Below, in pieces: positions 14,944 to 22,778 of a stretch of DNA of 24,030 nt. The translations under genes and the position numbers were made by a program. This DNA comes from CBDDRG01 sp965232975. GTDB lineage: Bacteria > Pseudomonadota > Gammaproteobacteria > Pseudomonadales > Porticoccaceae. The notes under the pieces are model-generated. The model had not been told where the DNA came from. It saw nothing but the letters and a program-made list of their open reading frames with translations, and did not search any database. Each line of letters begins with the position of its first letter. The first letter of the stretch is position 1. Location: assembly GCA_965232975.1 (NCBI GenBank), contig CBDDRG010000103.1, positions 1-24,030 of the forward strand, given 5' to 3'.

Positions 14944-15774
14944 ATGAGTTTGATCCTGCATTTTTCCGATCCCCACTTCGGCACCGAGCAGCCGCCGGTG
15001 GTCGAGGCATTGCTGCGGCTTGCGCAGCAGGTGCGGCCGGATGTCGCCGTCCTTTCCGGCGACATCACCCAGCGCGCACGGCCCCGTCAATTTGCCGCCG
15101 CGCGCGCTTTTGGCGAGCGCCTGGGGGTGTCGGCGCGCGTGCTGCTCCCCGGCAATCACGATATTCCGTTCGCCATCGCGCGCCTGCGCCACCCCTATCG
15201 CCGCTATTGCGAAGCCTTTGGCCCTGATCTGGAGCCAACCTACGAGGATGCCGCACTGCTGATTCTCGGCGTCAACACCACGCGCTGGTATCGCCGCAAG
15301 GATGGCGAAGTATCGGCCGCTCAGATCGAGCGAACCTGCGCGCGGCTGGCTGCTGCGACCGCCAGGCAGCTGCGGCTCATCGTCACCCATCAGCCGGTGC
15401 ACGTGATCCGCGCGCGCGATGAAAAGAACTTGTTGCATGGGCGCGACGCGGCGCTACAGGCGTGGTCGCGCGCGGGCGCCGACCTGATCCTGGGCGGCCA
15501 CATTCACCTGCCTTATGTGCGGCCGCTAGCCGAACAGCATGGGCTGGCGCGCGAGCTCTGGGCGGTGCAGGCGGGCACGGCGCTGTCGTCGCGGGTGCGC
15601 TTCGGAGCGCCCAACTCGGTCAATCTGCTTCATTATCAGCTGGAGACCAGGAGTTGCTCCATCGAGCGGTGGGACTACGCTGCCACCAGCCGCGAGTTCG
15701 CGCTGGCCGAGACCCTGGTGATCACGCCGGATCGCGGAATCGCCGCCGCGCCGACCGCGGACGCCGGTCGCTGA
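14944..15774 (+). CDS. Calcineurin-like metallophosphoesterase
   Basis: A 276-aa cytoplasmic phosphoesterase with all family motifs in order: D9-x-H11 (FSDPHFG), GD (LSGDITQ), GNHD, a His in VTHQPVH and GHIH in LGGHIHLPY. The fold binds two metal ions and cleaves phosphomono- or diesters; the closest relatives by pattern are the CpdA/Icc-like 3',5'-cyclic nucleotide phosphodiesterases, but the substrate is not shown. The ribosome site before ATG 14944 is poor. The ~30 residues after the last motif are variable. A small membrane-protein gene follows after 31 bases, probably in the same transcript. Confidence 0.9.
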   Translation: MSLILHFSDPHFGTEQPPVVEALLRLAQQVRPDVAVLSGDITQRARPRQFAAARAFGERLGVSARVLLPGNHDIPFAIARLRHPYRRYCEAFGPDLEPTYEDAALLILGVNTTRWYRRKDGEVSAAQIERTCARLAAATARQLRLIVTHQPVHVIRARDEKNLLHGRDAALQAWSRAGADLILGGHIHLPYVRPLAEQHGLARELWAVQAGTALSSRVRFGAPNSVNLLHYQLETRSCSIERWDYAATSREFALAETLVITPDRGIAAAPTADAGR

Positions 15775-15805
15775 GCCGGTTGCCGACACACCACAGGAGG
15801 CTGAC

Positions 15806-16081
15806 ATGGCCGAGCGGGATGATCTGTCGCTGGCGGGATTGGTCGCCATCGGCAAGGATCTGGTGGCGACGTTGCGCGATGGCGCGCTGTTGCTGGTGGT
15901 GCTGTTGCTGCTGGTCTGGCCGCAGGCCATCAACCGCATTCTGGTCGCGGCCGGTTTCGAGTCGGGCAGCTTTGCCGGCTTGAACTGGAAGGCTCAACTC
16001 AGCGCAACCGACCGGGTTCAGGCCGAGCGGATGCTGAGCGCGGCGAAGCGACGCCGTGAGGACGCCTATCTACAAAGCTAA
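15806..16081 (+). CDS. Small membrane protein of unknown function
   Basis: A 91-aa protein with a strong ribosome site (AGGAGG, 5 bases before the ATG). The N-terminus is acidic (MAERDDLS), residues ~25-50 form one hydrophobic helix (LLLVVLLLLVWPQAINRIL), and the C-terminus is polar and basic (AERMLSAAKRRREDAYLQ) and could form an amphipathic helix. I do not recognise the family. It lies in line behind the metallophosphoesterase gene and is the last gene before the restriction locus. Confidence 0.65.
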   Translation: MAERDDLSLAGLVAIGKDLVATLRDGALLLVVLLLLVWPQAINRILVAAGFESGSFAGLNWKAQLSATDRVQAERMLSAAKRRREDAYLQS

Positions 16082-16129
16082 GCGGCCCGCCGACACCGGT
16101 GGGCGAGGTCGCAAAGATTTGAGTTCACA

Positions 16130-16187
16130 ACAACCCTTAGCCCCCTTTTCGGCGGGTCCGCCTTGAGCGCCTTGTTATGCGGCCACA
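16130..16187 (-). other. Possible integron attC-like remnant upstream of hsdR
   Basis: On the minus strand this stretch reads gcataacaaggcgctcaagg followed by a short hairpin (ggcgg-ac-ccgcc; plus-strand 16151-16162), then a ctaagggttgttg tail. The GCATAAC-AAG-GCGCTCAAGGCGGA opening resembles the R"/L" half of attC sites of chromosomal integron cassettes. A matching GTTRRRY-type second half is not clearly present, so it is at best degenerate. It sits in the 176-base gap between the small membrane gene and hsdR, at the boundary of the restriction locus. Confidence 0.3.
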
Positions 16188-16257
16188 CCACGTCGTCAGC
16201 AGGGAACACCACAAAGTGAAATGCTTGAGAATGTCCAAAGGTAGGAAATGACCAATA

Positions 16258-19200
16258 ATGACTGAACAAAAAATCGAGCAAAGCTTCATCGACAAACTGG
16301 CGGAGCTAAAATGTACCTGCCGCGAAGACATCCGCGACCGCGCCGCGTTAGAGAGAAACTTTCGCGAGAAATTCGAGGCCCTCAACCGCGTCCGGCTCAC
16401 CGATGGCGAATTCCCGCGTCTGCTGGATGAGATCATCACCCCCGATGTCTTCACCGCCGCCCGCACCTTGCGCGAGCGCAACAGCTTCACCCGGGACGAC
16501 GGCACGCCGCTGAACTACACCTTGGTCAATATCAAGGACTGGTGCAAAAACACGTTCGAGGTCGTCAACCAGCTCCGCATCAACACGGACAACAGCCACC
16601 ACCGCTACGATGTCCTCCTGCTCGTCAACGGTGTGCCCTGTGTGCAGATCGAGCTAAAGACTCTCGGTATCAGCCCGCGCCGGGCCATGGAGCAGATCGT
16701 CGATTACATGAACGACCCCGGCAACGGCTACACCAAGACGCTGCTGTGCTTCCTTCAGTTCTTCATCGTCAGCAACCGCACTGAGACCTGGTATTTCGCC
16801 AACAACAACGCCCGCCACTTCGCCTTCAATCAGGACGAGCGCTTCCTGCCCATCTATCAGTTTGCCGACGAGGCGAACACCAAGATCACCCACCTCGACA
16901 GCTTCGCCGAGACCTTCCTCGTCAAATGCACCCTCGGCCAGACCCTCAGCCGCTACATGGTGCTTATCGCCAGCGAGCAAAAGCTCATGATGATGCGCCC
17001 GTATCAGGTCTATGCCGTGAAGCAGATCGTGGACTGCATCCACCAGAACTGCGGCAACGGCTACATCTGGCACACCACGGGCAGCGGCAAGACGCTCACC
17101 TCCTTCAAGGCCTCCACGCTGCTCAAGGACAATCCCGACATCGAAAAATGCCTGTTCGTCGTGGACCGCAAAGACCTCGACCGGCAGACCCGCGAGGAAT
17201 TCAACAAATTCCAGGAAGGCTGCGTCGAGGAAAACACCAACACCGGCGCACTGGTGCGGCGCTTGCTGTCAGACGACTACGCCGACAAGGTCATCGTCAC
17301 CACCATCCAAAAGCTCGGCCTCGCGCTGGATGAAAACAGCAAACGCAACAAGCAGCGCAAAAAGAATGACCAGCAGACCTACAAAGAGCAGCTAGCGCCG
17401 CTGCGCGACAAACGCATCGTCTTCATCTTCGACGAGTGCCACCGCTCCCAGTTCGGCGAAAACCATCAGGCGATCAAAGCGTTTTTCCCAAAAGCCCAGC
17501 TCTTCGGCTTCACCGGCACGCCCATCTTCGAACAAAACGCCAGCGCCAAACAGTTCGAGGGCGAATCCGGTCAGTTCAAGACCACTGAAGACCTTTTCCA
17601 AAAGCAGCTCCACGCCTACACCATCACCCACGCCATTGAAGACGGCAACGTCCTGCGCTTCCACGTCGATTACTTCAAGCCCGAAGGCAAAAAGGTGCCC
17701 AAGCCCGGAGAAGCCCTCGAAAAGAAAAAAATCATCGAGGCCATCCTGCAAAAGCACGACGCCGCCACCGGCCAGCGCCGCTTCAATGCACTACTTGCCA
17801 CCGCCTCCATCAACGATGCCATCGAATACCAATCGCTGTTCAAGGTCATGCAGGCGAAAAAGCAGGCCGCCGACCCCGACTTTCAGCCGCTGAACATCGC
17901 CTGCGTCTTCTCTCCGCCTGCCGAGGGCGATGCCGATGTGAAGCAAATTCAGGAAGACTTGCCGACGGAAAAGGCCGACAACGAAGTCGAGCCAGAGAAG
18001 AAAAAGGACGCCCTCAAGGCCATCCTCGCCGACTACAACACCAGCTACAGCACCAACCACACCATCGGCGAGTTCGACCTCTACTATCAGGACGTGCAAA
18101 AGCGCATCAAAGACCAGCAGTGGCCCAATGCAGATTTTCCCCACGCGCAGAAAATCGACATCACCATCGTGGTGGACATGCTGCTCACCGGCTTCGATTC
18201 CAAATACCTGAACACGCTCTACGTGGACAAGAACCTCAAGCACCACGGCTTGATCCAGGCCTTCTCCCGCACCAACCGCGTGCTCAACGGCACCAAGCCC
18301 TACGGCAACATCCTCGACTTCCGCCAACAACAAGATTCGGTAGATGCCGCCATCGCCCTCTTCTCCGGCGAAAGTGCCGGCCCGCAAGCCCGCGAAATCT
18401 GGCTCGTGGACAAGGCCCCCGTCGTCATCCAGAAGCTGGAGGCCGCCGTGCAAAAGCTCGACGACTTCATGCAGTCCCAAGGCCTGGCCTGCGCGCCTGA
18501 GTCCGTGCCGAACCTCAAGGGCGACGACGCCCGCGCCGCCTTCATCAACCACTTCAAGGAAGTCCAGCGCCTCAAAACTCAGCTCGACCAATACACCGAC
18601 CTCACCGACGACAACGCCGCCGCCATCGAGCACATCCTGCCCAGGGAAAACCTGCTCGGCTTTCGCGGTGCCTATCTGGAAACCGCCCAGCGCCTCAAAG
18701 CCCAGCAGGGCAAGGGCGGCGACAAACCCGCGCCGTACGGCGTGGACCAGCTCGATTTCGAGTTCGTCCTCTTTGCCTCCGCCCTCATTGATTACGACTA
18801 CATCATGGGCCTCATCGCCCGCTTCTCCCAGCAAACGCCGGGCAAACAAAAGATGAGCCGCGAGCAGCTCATCGGACTCATCCAGTCCGATGCCAAGTTC
18901 ATGATCGAGCGCGTGGACATCGCCGCCTACATCGCCACCCTGAAGGCGGGCGAAGGTCTCAGCGAAAAAGCCATCCGCGACGGCTACACCCGCTTCAAGG
19001 CGGAAAAAGACGCCGCCGAACTCGCCGCCATCGCCACCAAGCACCACCTAGCCACCGCCGCCCTGCAAAGCTTCGTGGACGGCATCCTGCAACGCATGAT
19101 TTTCGACGGCGAGCAATTGAGCGACCTCATGGCCCCGCTGGAACTCGGCTGGAAAGCCCGCACCCAGGCCGAACTCGCCCTCATGGAAGACCTGCACCCC

Positions 19201-19260
19201 CTGCTCACCAAACGCGCCCAAGGCCGCGACATCTCAGGACTCAGCGCGTATGAGCAGTAA
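16258..19260 (+). CDS. hsdR: Type I restriction enzyme R subunit (HsdR)
   Basis: A 1000-aa motor and nuclease subunit that translocates DNA and cuts it when the complex meets unmethylated sites. The nuclease signature is D118...E132-x-K134 (RYDVLLL, QIELK), with the same 14-residue D-E spacing as EcoR124I. Helicase motif I is at ~272-279 (TTGSGKT) and motif II DECH at 392-395; later helicase motifs (TGTPIFE, DMLLTGFDSKYLNTLYVDK, FSRTNRV) are present. The C-terminal ~200 residues are the helical M-binding region. The frame is unbroken and of normal length. The start has AGGA about 11 bases upstream, and a five-codon mini-frame (ATG 16248 to TGA 16265) overlaps it. hsdS follows with an 11-base overlap. 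No intact hsdM is present in the window. Confidence 0.95.
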   Translation: MTEQKIEQSFIDKLAELKCTCREDIRDRAALERNFREKFEALNRVRLTDGEFPRLLDEIITPDVFTAARTLRERNSFTRDDGTPLNYTLVNIKDWCKNTFEVVNQLRINTDNSHHRYDVLLLVNGVPCVQIELKTLGISPRRAMEQIVDYMNDPGNGYTKTLLCFLQFFIVSNRTETWYFANNNARHFAFNQDERFLPIYQFADEANTKITHLDSFAETFLVKCTLGQTLSRYMVLIASEQKLMMMRPYQVYAVKQIVDCIHQNCGNGYIWHTTGSGKTLTSFKASTLLKDNPDIEKCLFVVDRKDLDRQTREEFNKFQEGCVEENTNTGALVRRLLSDDYADKVIVTTIQKLGLALDENSKRNKQRKKNDQQTYKEQLAPLRDKRIVFIFDECHRSQFGENHQAIKAFFPKAQLFGFTGTPIFEQNASAKQFEGESGQFKTTEDLFQKQLHAYTITHAIEDGNVLRFHVDYFKPEGKKVPKPGEALEKKKIIEAILQKHDAATGQRRFNALLATASINDAIEYQSLFKVMQAKKQAADPDFQPLNIACVFSPPAEGDADVKQIQEDLPTEKADNEVEPEKKKDALKAILADYNTSYSTNHTIGEFDLYYQDVQKRIKDQQWPNADFPHAQKIDITIVVDMLLTGFDSKYLNTLYVDKNLKHHGLIQAFSRTNRVLNGTKPYGNILDFRQQQDSVDAAIALFSGESAGPQAREIWLVDKAPVVIQKLEAAVQKLDDFMQSQGLACAPESVPNLKGDDARAAFINHFKEVQRLKTQLDQYTDLTDDNAAAIEHILPRENLLGFRGAYLETAQRLKAQQGKGGDKPAPYGVDQLDFEFVLFASALIDYDYIMGLIARFSQQTPGKQKMSREQLIGLIQSDAKFMIERVDIAAYIATLKAGEGLSEKAIRDGYTRFKAEKDAAELAAIATKHHLATAALQSFVDGILQRMIFDGEQLSDLMAPLELGWKARTQAELALMEDLHPLLTKRAQGRDISGLSAYEQ

Positions 19261-20512
19261 AACGAAAACAACCGCCGCGAAGGAAGAGGCAGCGCCCGCG
19301 TTGGTGCCGAAGCTGCGGTTTCCGGAGTTTCGGGAGGCGGAGGGGTGGAAGATGAAAATCGTAGGCCCCTATTTGGAGGACTGTTCTCAAAGGGTGCCAT
19401 CGCATACTGAACTGCCGATTTACAGCTCGACGAGGGAAGGTCTAAAACGACAAGACGACTACTTTGACGGCAGAGTGCTCCTGAATGAAAACGATTACGG
19501 AGTCGTGCCTCACGGTTGCTTTGTCTATCGCCACATGAGCGACGACGGGACCTTCAAATTCAACATCAACCAAACCGGTGGCGACATAGCTGTAAGCAAA
19601 GAATATCCGGTGTTCAGAACGAAAGGCCTGAACTCCCTCTTCTTGCTCGCAAAACTGAATTCAGGCCCCGACTTCAAGCAGTTCGCCATTTCCCAAAAAG
19701 CTGGTGGCACGCGAACTAGGTTGTATTTCAGCAGACTTTGCGAATGGCAAACGCTTCTACCGTCGCCCCCCGAACAACAAAAAATCGCCGAGTGCCTGAG
19801 CTCCGTGGACGATCTGATGGCCGCCCAAGCTCGGAAACTGGACGCGCTCAAGACCCATAAAAAAGGGCTGATGCAGCAGCTTTTCCCCCGCGAAGGCGAA
19901 ACCAAACCCCGCCTCCGCTTCCCCGAATTCCAAAACGCCGGGGAGTGGGCGATCGAAGCCCTAGGACAACTCGCTGATTACGAGAACGGCAAAGCTTACG
20001 AAAAAGACATCACGGAAGATGGGAAATACATCGTGGTGAACTCGCGGTTCATTTCCACTGACGGAGCGGTGCGGAAATACACGAACGCTGAGTATCTGAT
20101 CGCCAAAGCTGGCGAAGTTCTGATGGTTTTGAGTGACCTCCCCAAAGGCAGAGCTCTCGCAAAATGCTACTTCGTTCAAACCGATGACCGCTATGCGGTC
20201 AATCAGCGTGTTTGCCGACTCAAGCCACACCGAATCGACGGCAATTTTCTCTACTACACGCTAAATCGGCATCCCCGCCTTCTAGCTTACGATGATGGGC
20301 TGAACCAGACGCACCTTAGTAAAGGAGGCGTCACCGAATGCCCGCTCTGCGTTCCACCGCAGAAGGCAGAAGAACAACGCATCGCCGACTGCCTCAGGAC
20401 CATCGACGACCTCATCGCCGCGCAAACCCAAAAGCTCGACGCCCTCAAGACCCACAAGAAAGGGCTGATGCAGCGGCTTTTCCCATCTCCCGACACAAAC
20501 CAGCGGCATTAA
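19250..20512 (+). CDS. hsdS: Type I restriction-modification specificity subunit (HsdS)
   Basis: A 420-aa DNA-recognition subunit with the usual two target-recognition domains (about residues 30-175 and 235-375) and two conserved helical spacers. The spacers, near 175-215 and 375-412, are near copies of one another (EQ-x-I-A-x-C-L, then LDALKTHKKGLMQ, then LFP). Each recognition domain reads one half of a bipartite site, which cannot be deduced here. The recognition-domain DNA is visibly lower in G+C than the spacers and hsdR, as usual for exchangeable domains. It overlaps hsdR by 11 bases (ATGAGCAG). HsdS normally needs two HsdM subunits, but hsdM is only a remnant downstream, so this specificity subunit has no local partner. 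Confidence 0.93.
   Translation: MSSKTKTTAAKEEAAPALVPKLRFPEFREAEGWKMKIVGPYLEDCSQRVPSHTELPIYSSTREGLKRQDDYFDGRVLLNENDYGVVPHGCFVYRHMSDDGTFKFNINQTGGDIAVSKEYPVFRTKGLNSLFLLAKLNSGPDFKQFAISQKAGGTRTRLYFSRLCEWQTLLPSPPEQQKIAECLSSVDDLMAAQARKLDALKTHKKGLMQQLFPREGETKPRLRFPEFQNAGEWAIEALGQLADYENGKAYEKDITEDGKYIVVNSRFISTDGAVRKYTNAEYLIAKAGEVLMVLSDLPKGRALAKCYFVQTDDRYAVNQRVCRLKPHRIDGNFLYYTLNRHPRLLAYDDGLNQTHLSKGGVTECPLCVPPQKAEEQRIADCLRTIDDLIAAQTQKLDALKTHKKGLMQRLFPSPDTNQRH
19772..19887 (+). repeat. hsdS internal conserved repeat, first copy
   Basis: This 116-base stretch encoding the central spacer helix recurs as 113 bases at 20372-20484. The longest identical stretch is gggctgatgcagc followed, after one difference, by ggc/agcttttccc. 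Such repeats bracket the second recognition domain and are natural crossover points for domain exchange. Confidence 0.8.
20372..20484 (+). repeat. hsdS internal conserved repeat, second copy
   Basis: This is the second copy of the spacer repeat, near the hsdS 3' end and one codon shorter than the first at 19772-19887. It encodes the distal helix of the two-helix spacer pair that sets the distance between the half-sites. Confidence 0.8.
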
Positions 20513-20533
20513 TCTCAAAACGAGTCCGACCAA

Positions 20534-21796
20534 ATGAAACACCATGAACAAACAATCAAGGTAACTGACCTTCACTTGGATCAGGAAAACCCGCGTTTTC
20601 CTCCAGTTAACAGCCAGCGTGAAGCAATAGACGCAATGTTGGCGGATCAAGGAGAGAAGATTGCCGCCCTGGCGTTGGATGTCTTTCAAAACGGACTCAA
20701 CCCGAGCGCCAAACTAATCATATTCAAGGCGGGGGCGCACTTTGTTGATGGTGACGGCAATCGAAGGCTAACGGCGCTAAAAATCTTGGAGACGCCATCA
20801 CTGGCAGACGCGTTCCCCAAAATTCGAAAAAGGATTGATGCAATTCTGAAACGACCTGGCGCAGTGCTGACAGAAGTTGGGTGTGTGGTTTTCAGTGATC
20901 GCAACGCTGCACGGCACTGGATATCGATTAACCACGGCGGCGAACAAGAGGGGCGTGGTCAGATTACTTGGAATGCTGAACAAAAAGACCGTTTCGAGCG
21001 CAAACCATCGATAGGCTTAGAGGCATTAGACCTCTTGACGCATAAGGGCCACATTACCACTGCCGATAAGTCACAAGTGAACAAGTCAACCTTAGACCGC
21101 TTGTTGAGCTACAAGGAAGTGAAGTCGGATTTGTCTATCTCCAAGAAAGGTGATCACTTCGCTTTTGGAAATGTCGATCACCTGCGAAAAGTAGTTTTGA
21201 ACCTGAGGGGCAAGGCTGTTGACGAGGTTTACACGGCAACGAAAGGAAATAAATTCGTCCAGGAAGCGATTGCCTCGCCTGGAACTGCCCCTACAGATAC
21301 AGGAGGTAATTCCACAGCCGGTTCCGGAAATCCACCTAATGGGGAACCCGGCCAAGGAAGCCGTTCCCGGAGGATAAAGAAACCGAGCCTTCCTGTTTTT
21401 GGAGGCAAACTGTCCCTTAAGACCGGTCACGTTAACAACCTCTACCGCGATGTCGAAAGTCTGCATGACTTCTATCAAACAGAAAAAAGCCGACTCTCCG
21501 CAGATTTTATCGTGATCATCAGGATGTCTTTGAGAATGCTGGCTGAGACTGCCGCGAAGGACACGAAAAAGGATATCAAAGATTACCTAACAGAGCATTT
21601 CGATGCCGCAAAAAAATCTTTGGACCAGAACGCAAAAACCACCTTGTCGAACCAAAGTGTGAGCAAGAATTCAATCGTTAAACTTTTTCACACTGGTGCC
21701 CACGATTACCACAATTCAAAGGACGCGGAACAGGCGTTTGCGCTTTCGATTATTCTCGGGGCAATGCTAACCCTTAGCCACGGGAAACAACCATGA
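20534..21796 (+). CDS. ParB/sulfiredoxin-like domain protein next to an adenine methylase
   Basis: A 420-aa protein. The N-terminal ~90 residues match the ParB/Srx fold: VTDLHLDQENPRF, then an I-A-A-L-A-L-D-V helix with GLNPS, then the active-loop motif DGDGNRRLTALKIL (GNRR 75-78, as GERR in ParB). That loop binds and hydrolyses CTP or acts as a nuclease in known relatives. The middle is helical, a Gly/Ser/Pro/Asn linker lies at ~255-285, and the C-terminal ~130 residues are helical and unrecognised. No ParA or parS is nearby, so chromosome partition is unlikely. The gene starts 21 bases after hsdS and overlaps the methylase gene by ATGA. Its DNA is visibly lower in G+C than hsdR, which suggests separate acquisition. 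A defence or methylation-linked role is inference. Confidence 0.75.
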   Translation: MKHHEQTIKVTDLHLDQENPRFPPVNSQREAIDAMLADQGEKIAALALDVFQNGLNPSAKLIIFKAGAHFVDGDGNRRLTALKILETPSLADAFPKIRKRIDAILKRPGAVLTEVGCVVFSDRNAARHWISINHGGEQEGRGQITWNAEQKDRFERKPSIGLEALDLLTHKGHITTADKSQVNKSTLDRLLSYKEVKSDLSISKKGDHFAFGNVDHLRKVVLNLRGKAVDEVYTATKGNKFVQEAIASPGTAPTDTGGNSTAGSGNPPNGEPGQGSRSRRIKKPSLPVFGGKLSLKTGHVNNLYRDVESLHDFYQTEKSRLSADFIVIIRMSLRMLAETAAKDTKKDIKDYLTEHFDAAKKSLDQNAKTTLSNQSVSKNSIVKLFHTGAHDYHNSKDAEQAFALSIILGAMLTLSHGKQP

Positions 21797-22653
21797 GCAT
21801 TGCTCATTCACCGCTCCGATATCCGGGAGGGAAAAACTGCATTTTCCCATTCGTTTCGAGCTTGATCGCCGAGAATGGATTGACCGGCTGTAAATATATT
21901 GAGCCTTACGCAGGTGGTGCAGGATTAGCGTTACGCCTCCTTTTTGAGGAATATGCGGGAACGATAGTCATCAACGACTTGGATCCTTTGGTTCATGCTT
22001 TTTGGCGCATATGCATTAACGAGCCGGAGCGTTTCATCGGCTGGATCGAAAGAACGCCAGTCTCAGTTGCCACATGGAAAAAGTGTAAAGAAAATATTCG
22101 GCGGGTGAACACCGAGGATGACTTCGAGTTGGCGACCTCATTTTTCTTTCTGAATCGGACGAATGTTTCCGGGGTTTTGAACGGCGGTGTGATCGGAGGA
22201 ATTGACCAAACGGGAAATTACAAAATTGACGCCCGGTTCAATAAAGTGGAACTGATTAGAAGGGTCGAGAAGATCGCACGCTTTTCCAACCGTATCCGTG
22301 TCGCAAACCTCGATGGTGTCGAGTTGATCAAAAACTGCGCAGCAGGCACGACAGAATCCTTTATCTACCTTGATCCACCCTATTACCAGAAGGGGGCAAA
22401 TCTATACCTCAATGCCTTCAAAGATGCGGATCACGAGAAGTTAGCCAAATATGTCAGCAAGCTATCCATCCCATGGTTGCTCTCATATGACAATCATTCC
22501 TTCATCACGAACCTATACCAGCGGTTTGAGAAGCGGGCTTATAAGTTGCAGCACTCGACTTCCAACAAGATTGGTGACGAGGTACTGATCTTTTCCAAAA
22601 AGACCAAATTTCAAGAGTCGCTGGGTCATCTTACCTCTGTGGTTCCCCTCTGA
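21793..22653 (+). CDS. D12-class (Dam-like) DNA adenine N6-methyltransferase
   Basis: A 286-aa methylase that transfers a methyl group from S-adenosylmethionine to adenine N6. The D12/Dam signatures are in order: SPLRYPGGK (residues 6-14), the SAM motif IEPYAGGAG (36-44), INDLDP and the catalytic D194-P-P-Y197 followed by YQKGANLYLNAF. Length fits Dam and phage D12 enzymes (~270-290 aa). Its recognition site cannot be read from the sequence; GATC is common for the class but is not assumed. It overlaps the ParB-like gene by four bases (ATGA) and shares its lower G+C, so the two form one cassette. It lies exactly between hsdS and the hsdM remnant. It is not an HsdM: the type I methylase NPPF/NPPY motif and the N-terminal HsdM bundle are absent. 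Confidence 0.9.
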   Translation: MSIAHSPLRYPGGKNCIFPFVSSLIAENGLTGCKYIEPYAGGAGLALRLLFEEYAGTIVINDLDPLVHAFWRICINEPERFIGWIERTPVSVATWKKCKENIRRVNTEDDFELATSFFFLNRTNVSGVLNGGVIGGIDQTGNYKIDARFNKVELIRRVEKIARFSNRIRVANLDGVELIKNCAAGTTESFIYLDPPYYQKGANLYLNAFKDADHEKLAKYVSKLSIPWLLSYDNHSFITNLYQRFEKRAYKLQHSTSNKIGDEVLIFSKKTKFQESLGHLTSVVPL

Positions 22654-22667
22654 CCCCCACCAGCATC

Positions 22668-22778
22668 ATGACCGACACCAATCAAAAACAACTGGGCAAC
22701 ACCCTCTGGAGCATTGCCGATCAACTGCGCGGGGCGGTGGAAGGGGACGATTTTCGCGAATCTGCTTCAACACCATGA
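22668..22778 (+). pseudogene. hsdM: hsdM remnant: first ~31 codons only
   Basis: The 36-codon frame starts MTDTNQKQLGNTLWSIADQL and continues RGAVEGDDFRE, which is the N-terminus of type I methyltransferase subunits (M-x-x-x-x-Q-K-x-L-G-x-T-L-W-x-I-A-D-x-L-R-G, then D-D-F-R-D/E). In intact HsdM the next residues are YMLSFLFLRYLS; here they are SASTP and a stop. No HsdM motif I or NPPF is found downstream, so the remaining ~450-500 codons are missing rather than frameshifted. The stop overlaps the rhuM start as ATGA, so the junction either falls at the natural hsdM end or left a coupled start by chance. The remnant cannot be a working methylase. Confidence 0.85.

Noticed and set aside
17791..19047. 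418-residue minus-strand frame rich in Val/Gly/Asp
   Set aside because: It is antisense to hsdR, which is unbroken and has every expected motif.
20534..21796. Plasmid or chromosome partition ParB
   Set aside because: No parA or parS-like site lies nearby, and its partner gene is an adenine methylase within a restriction locus.
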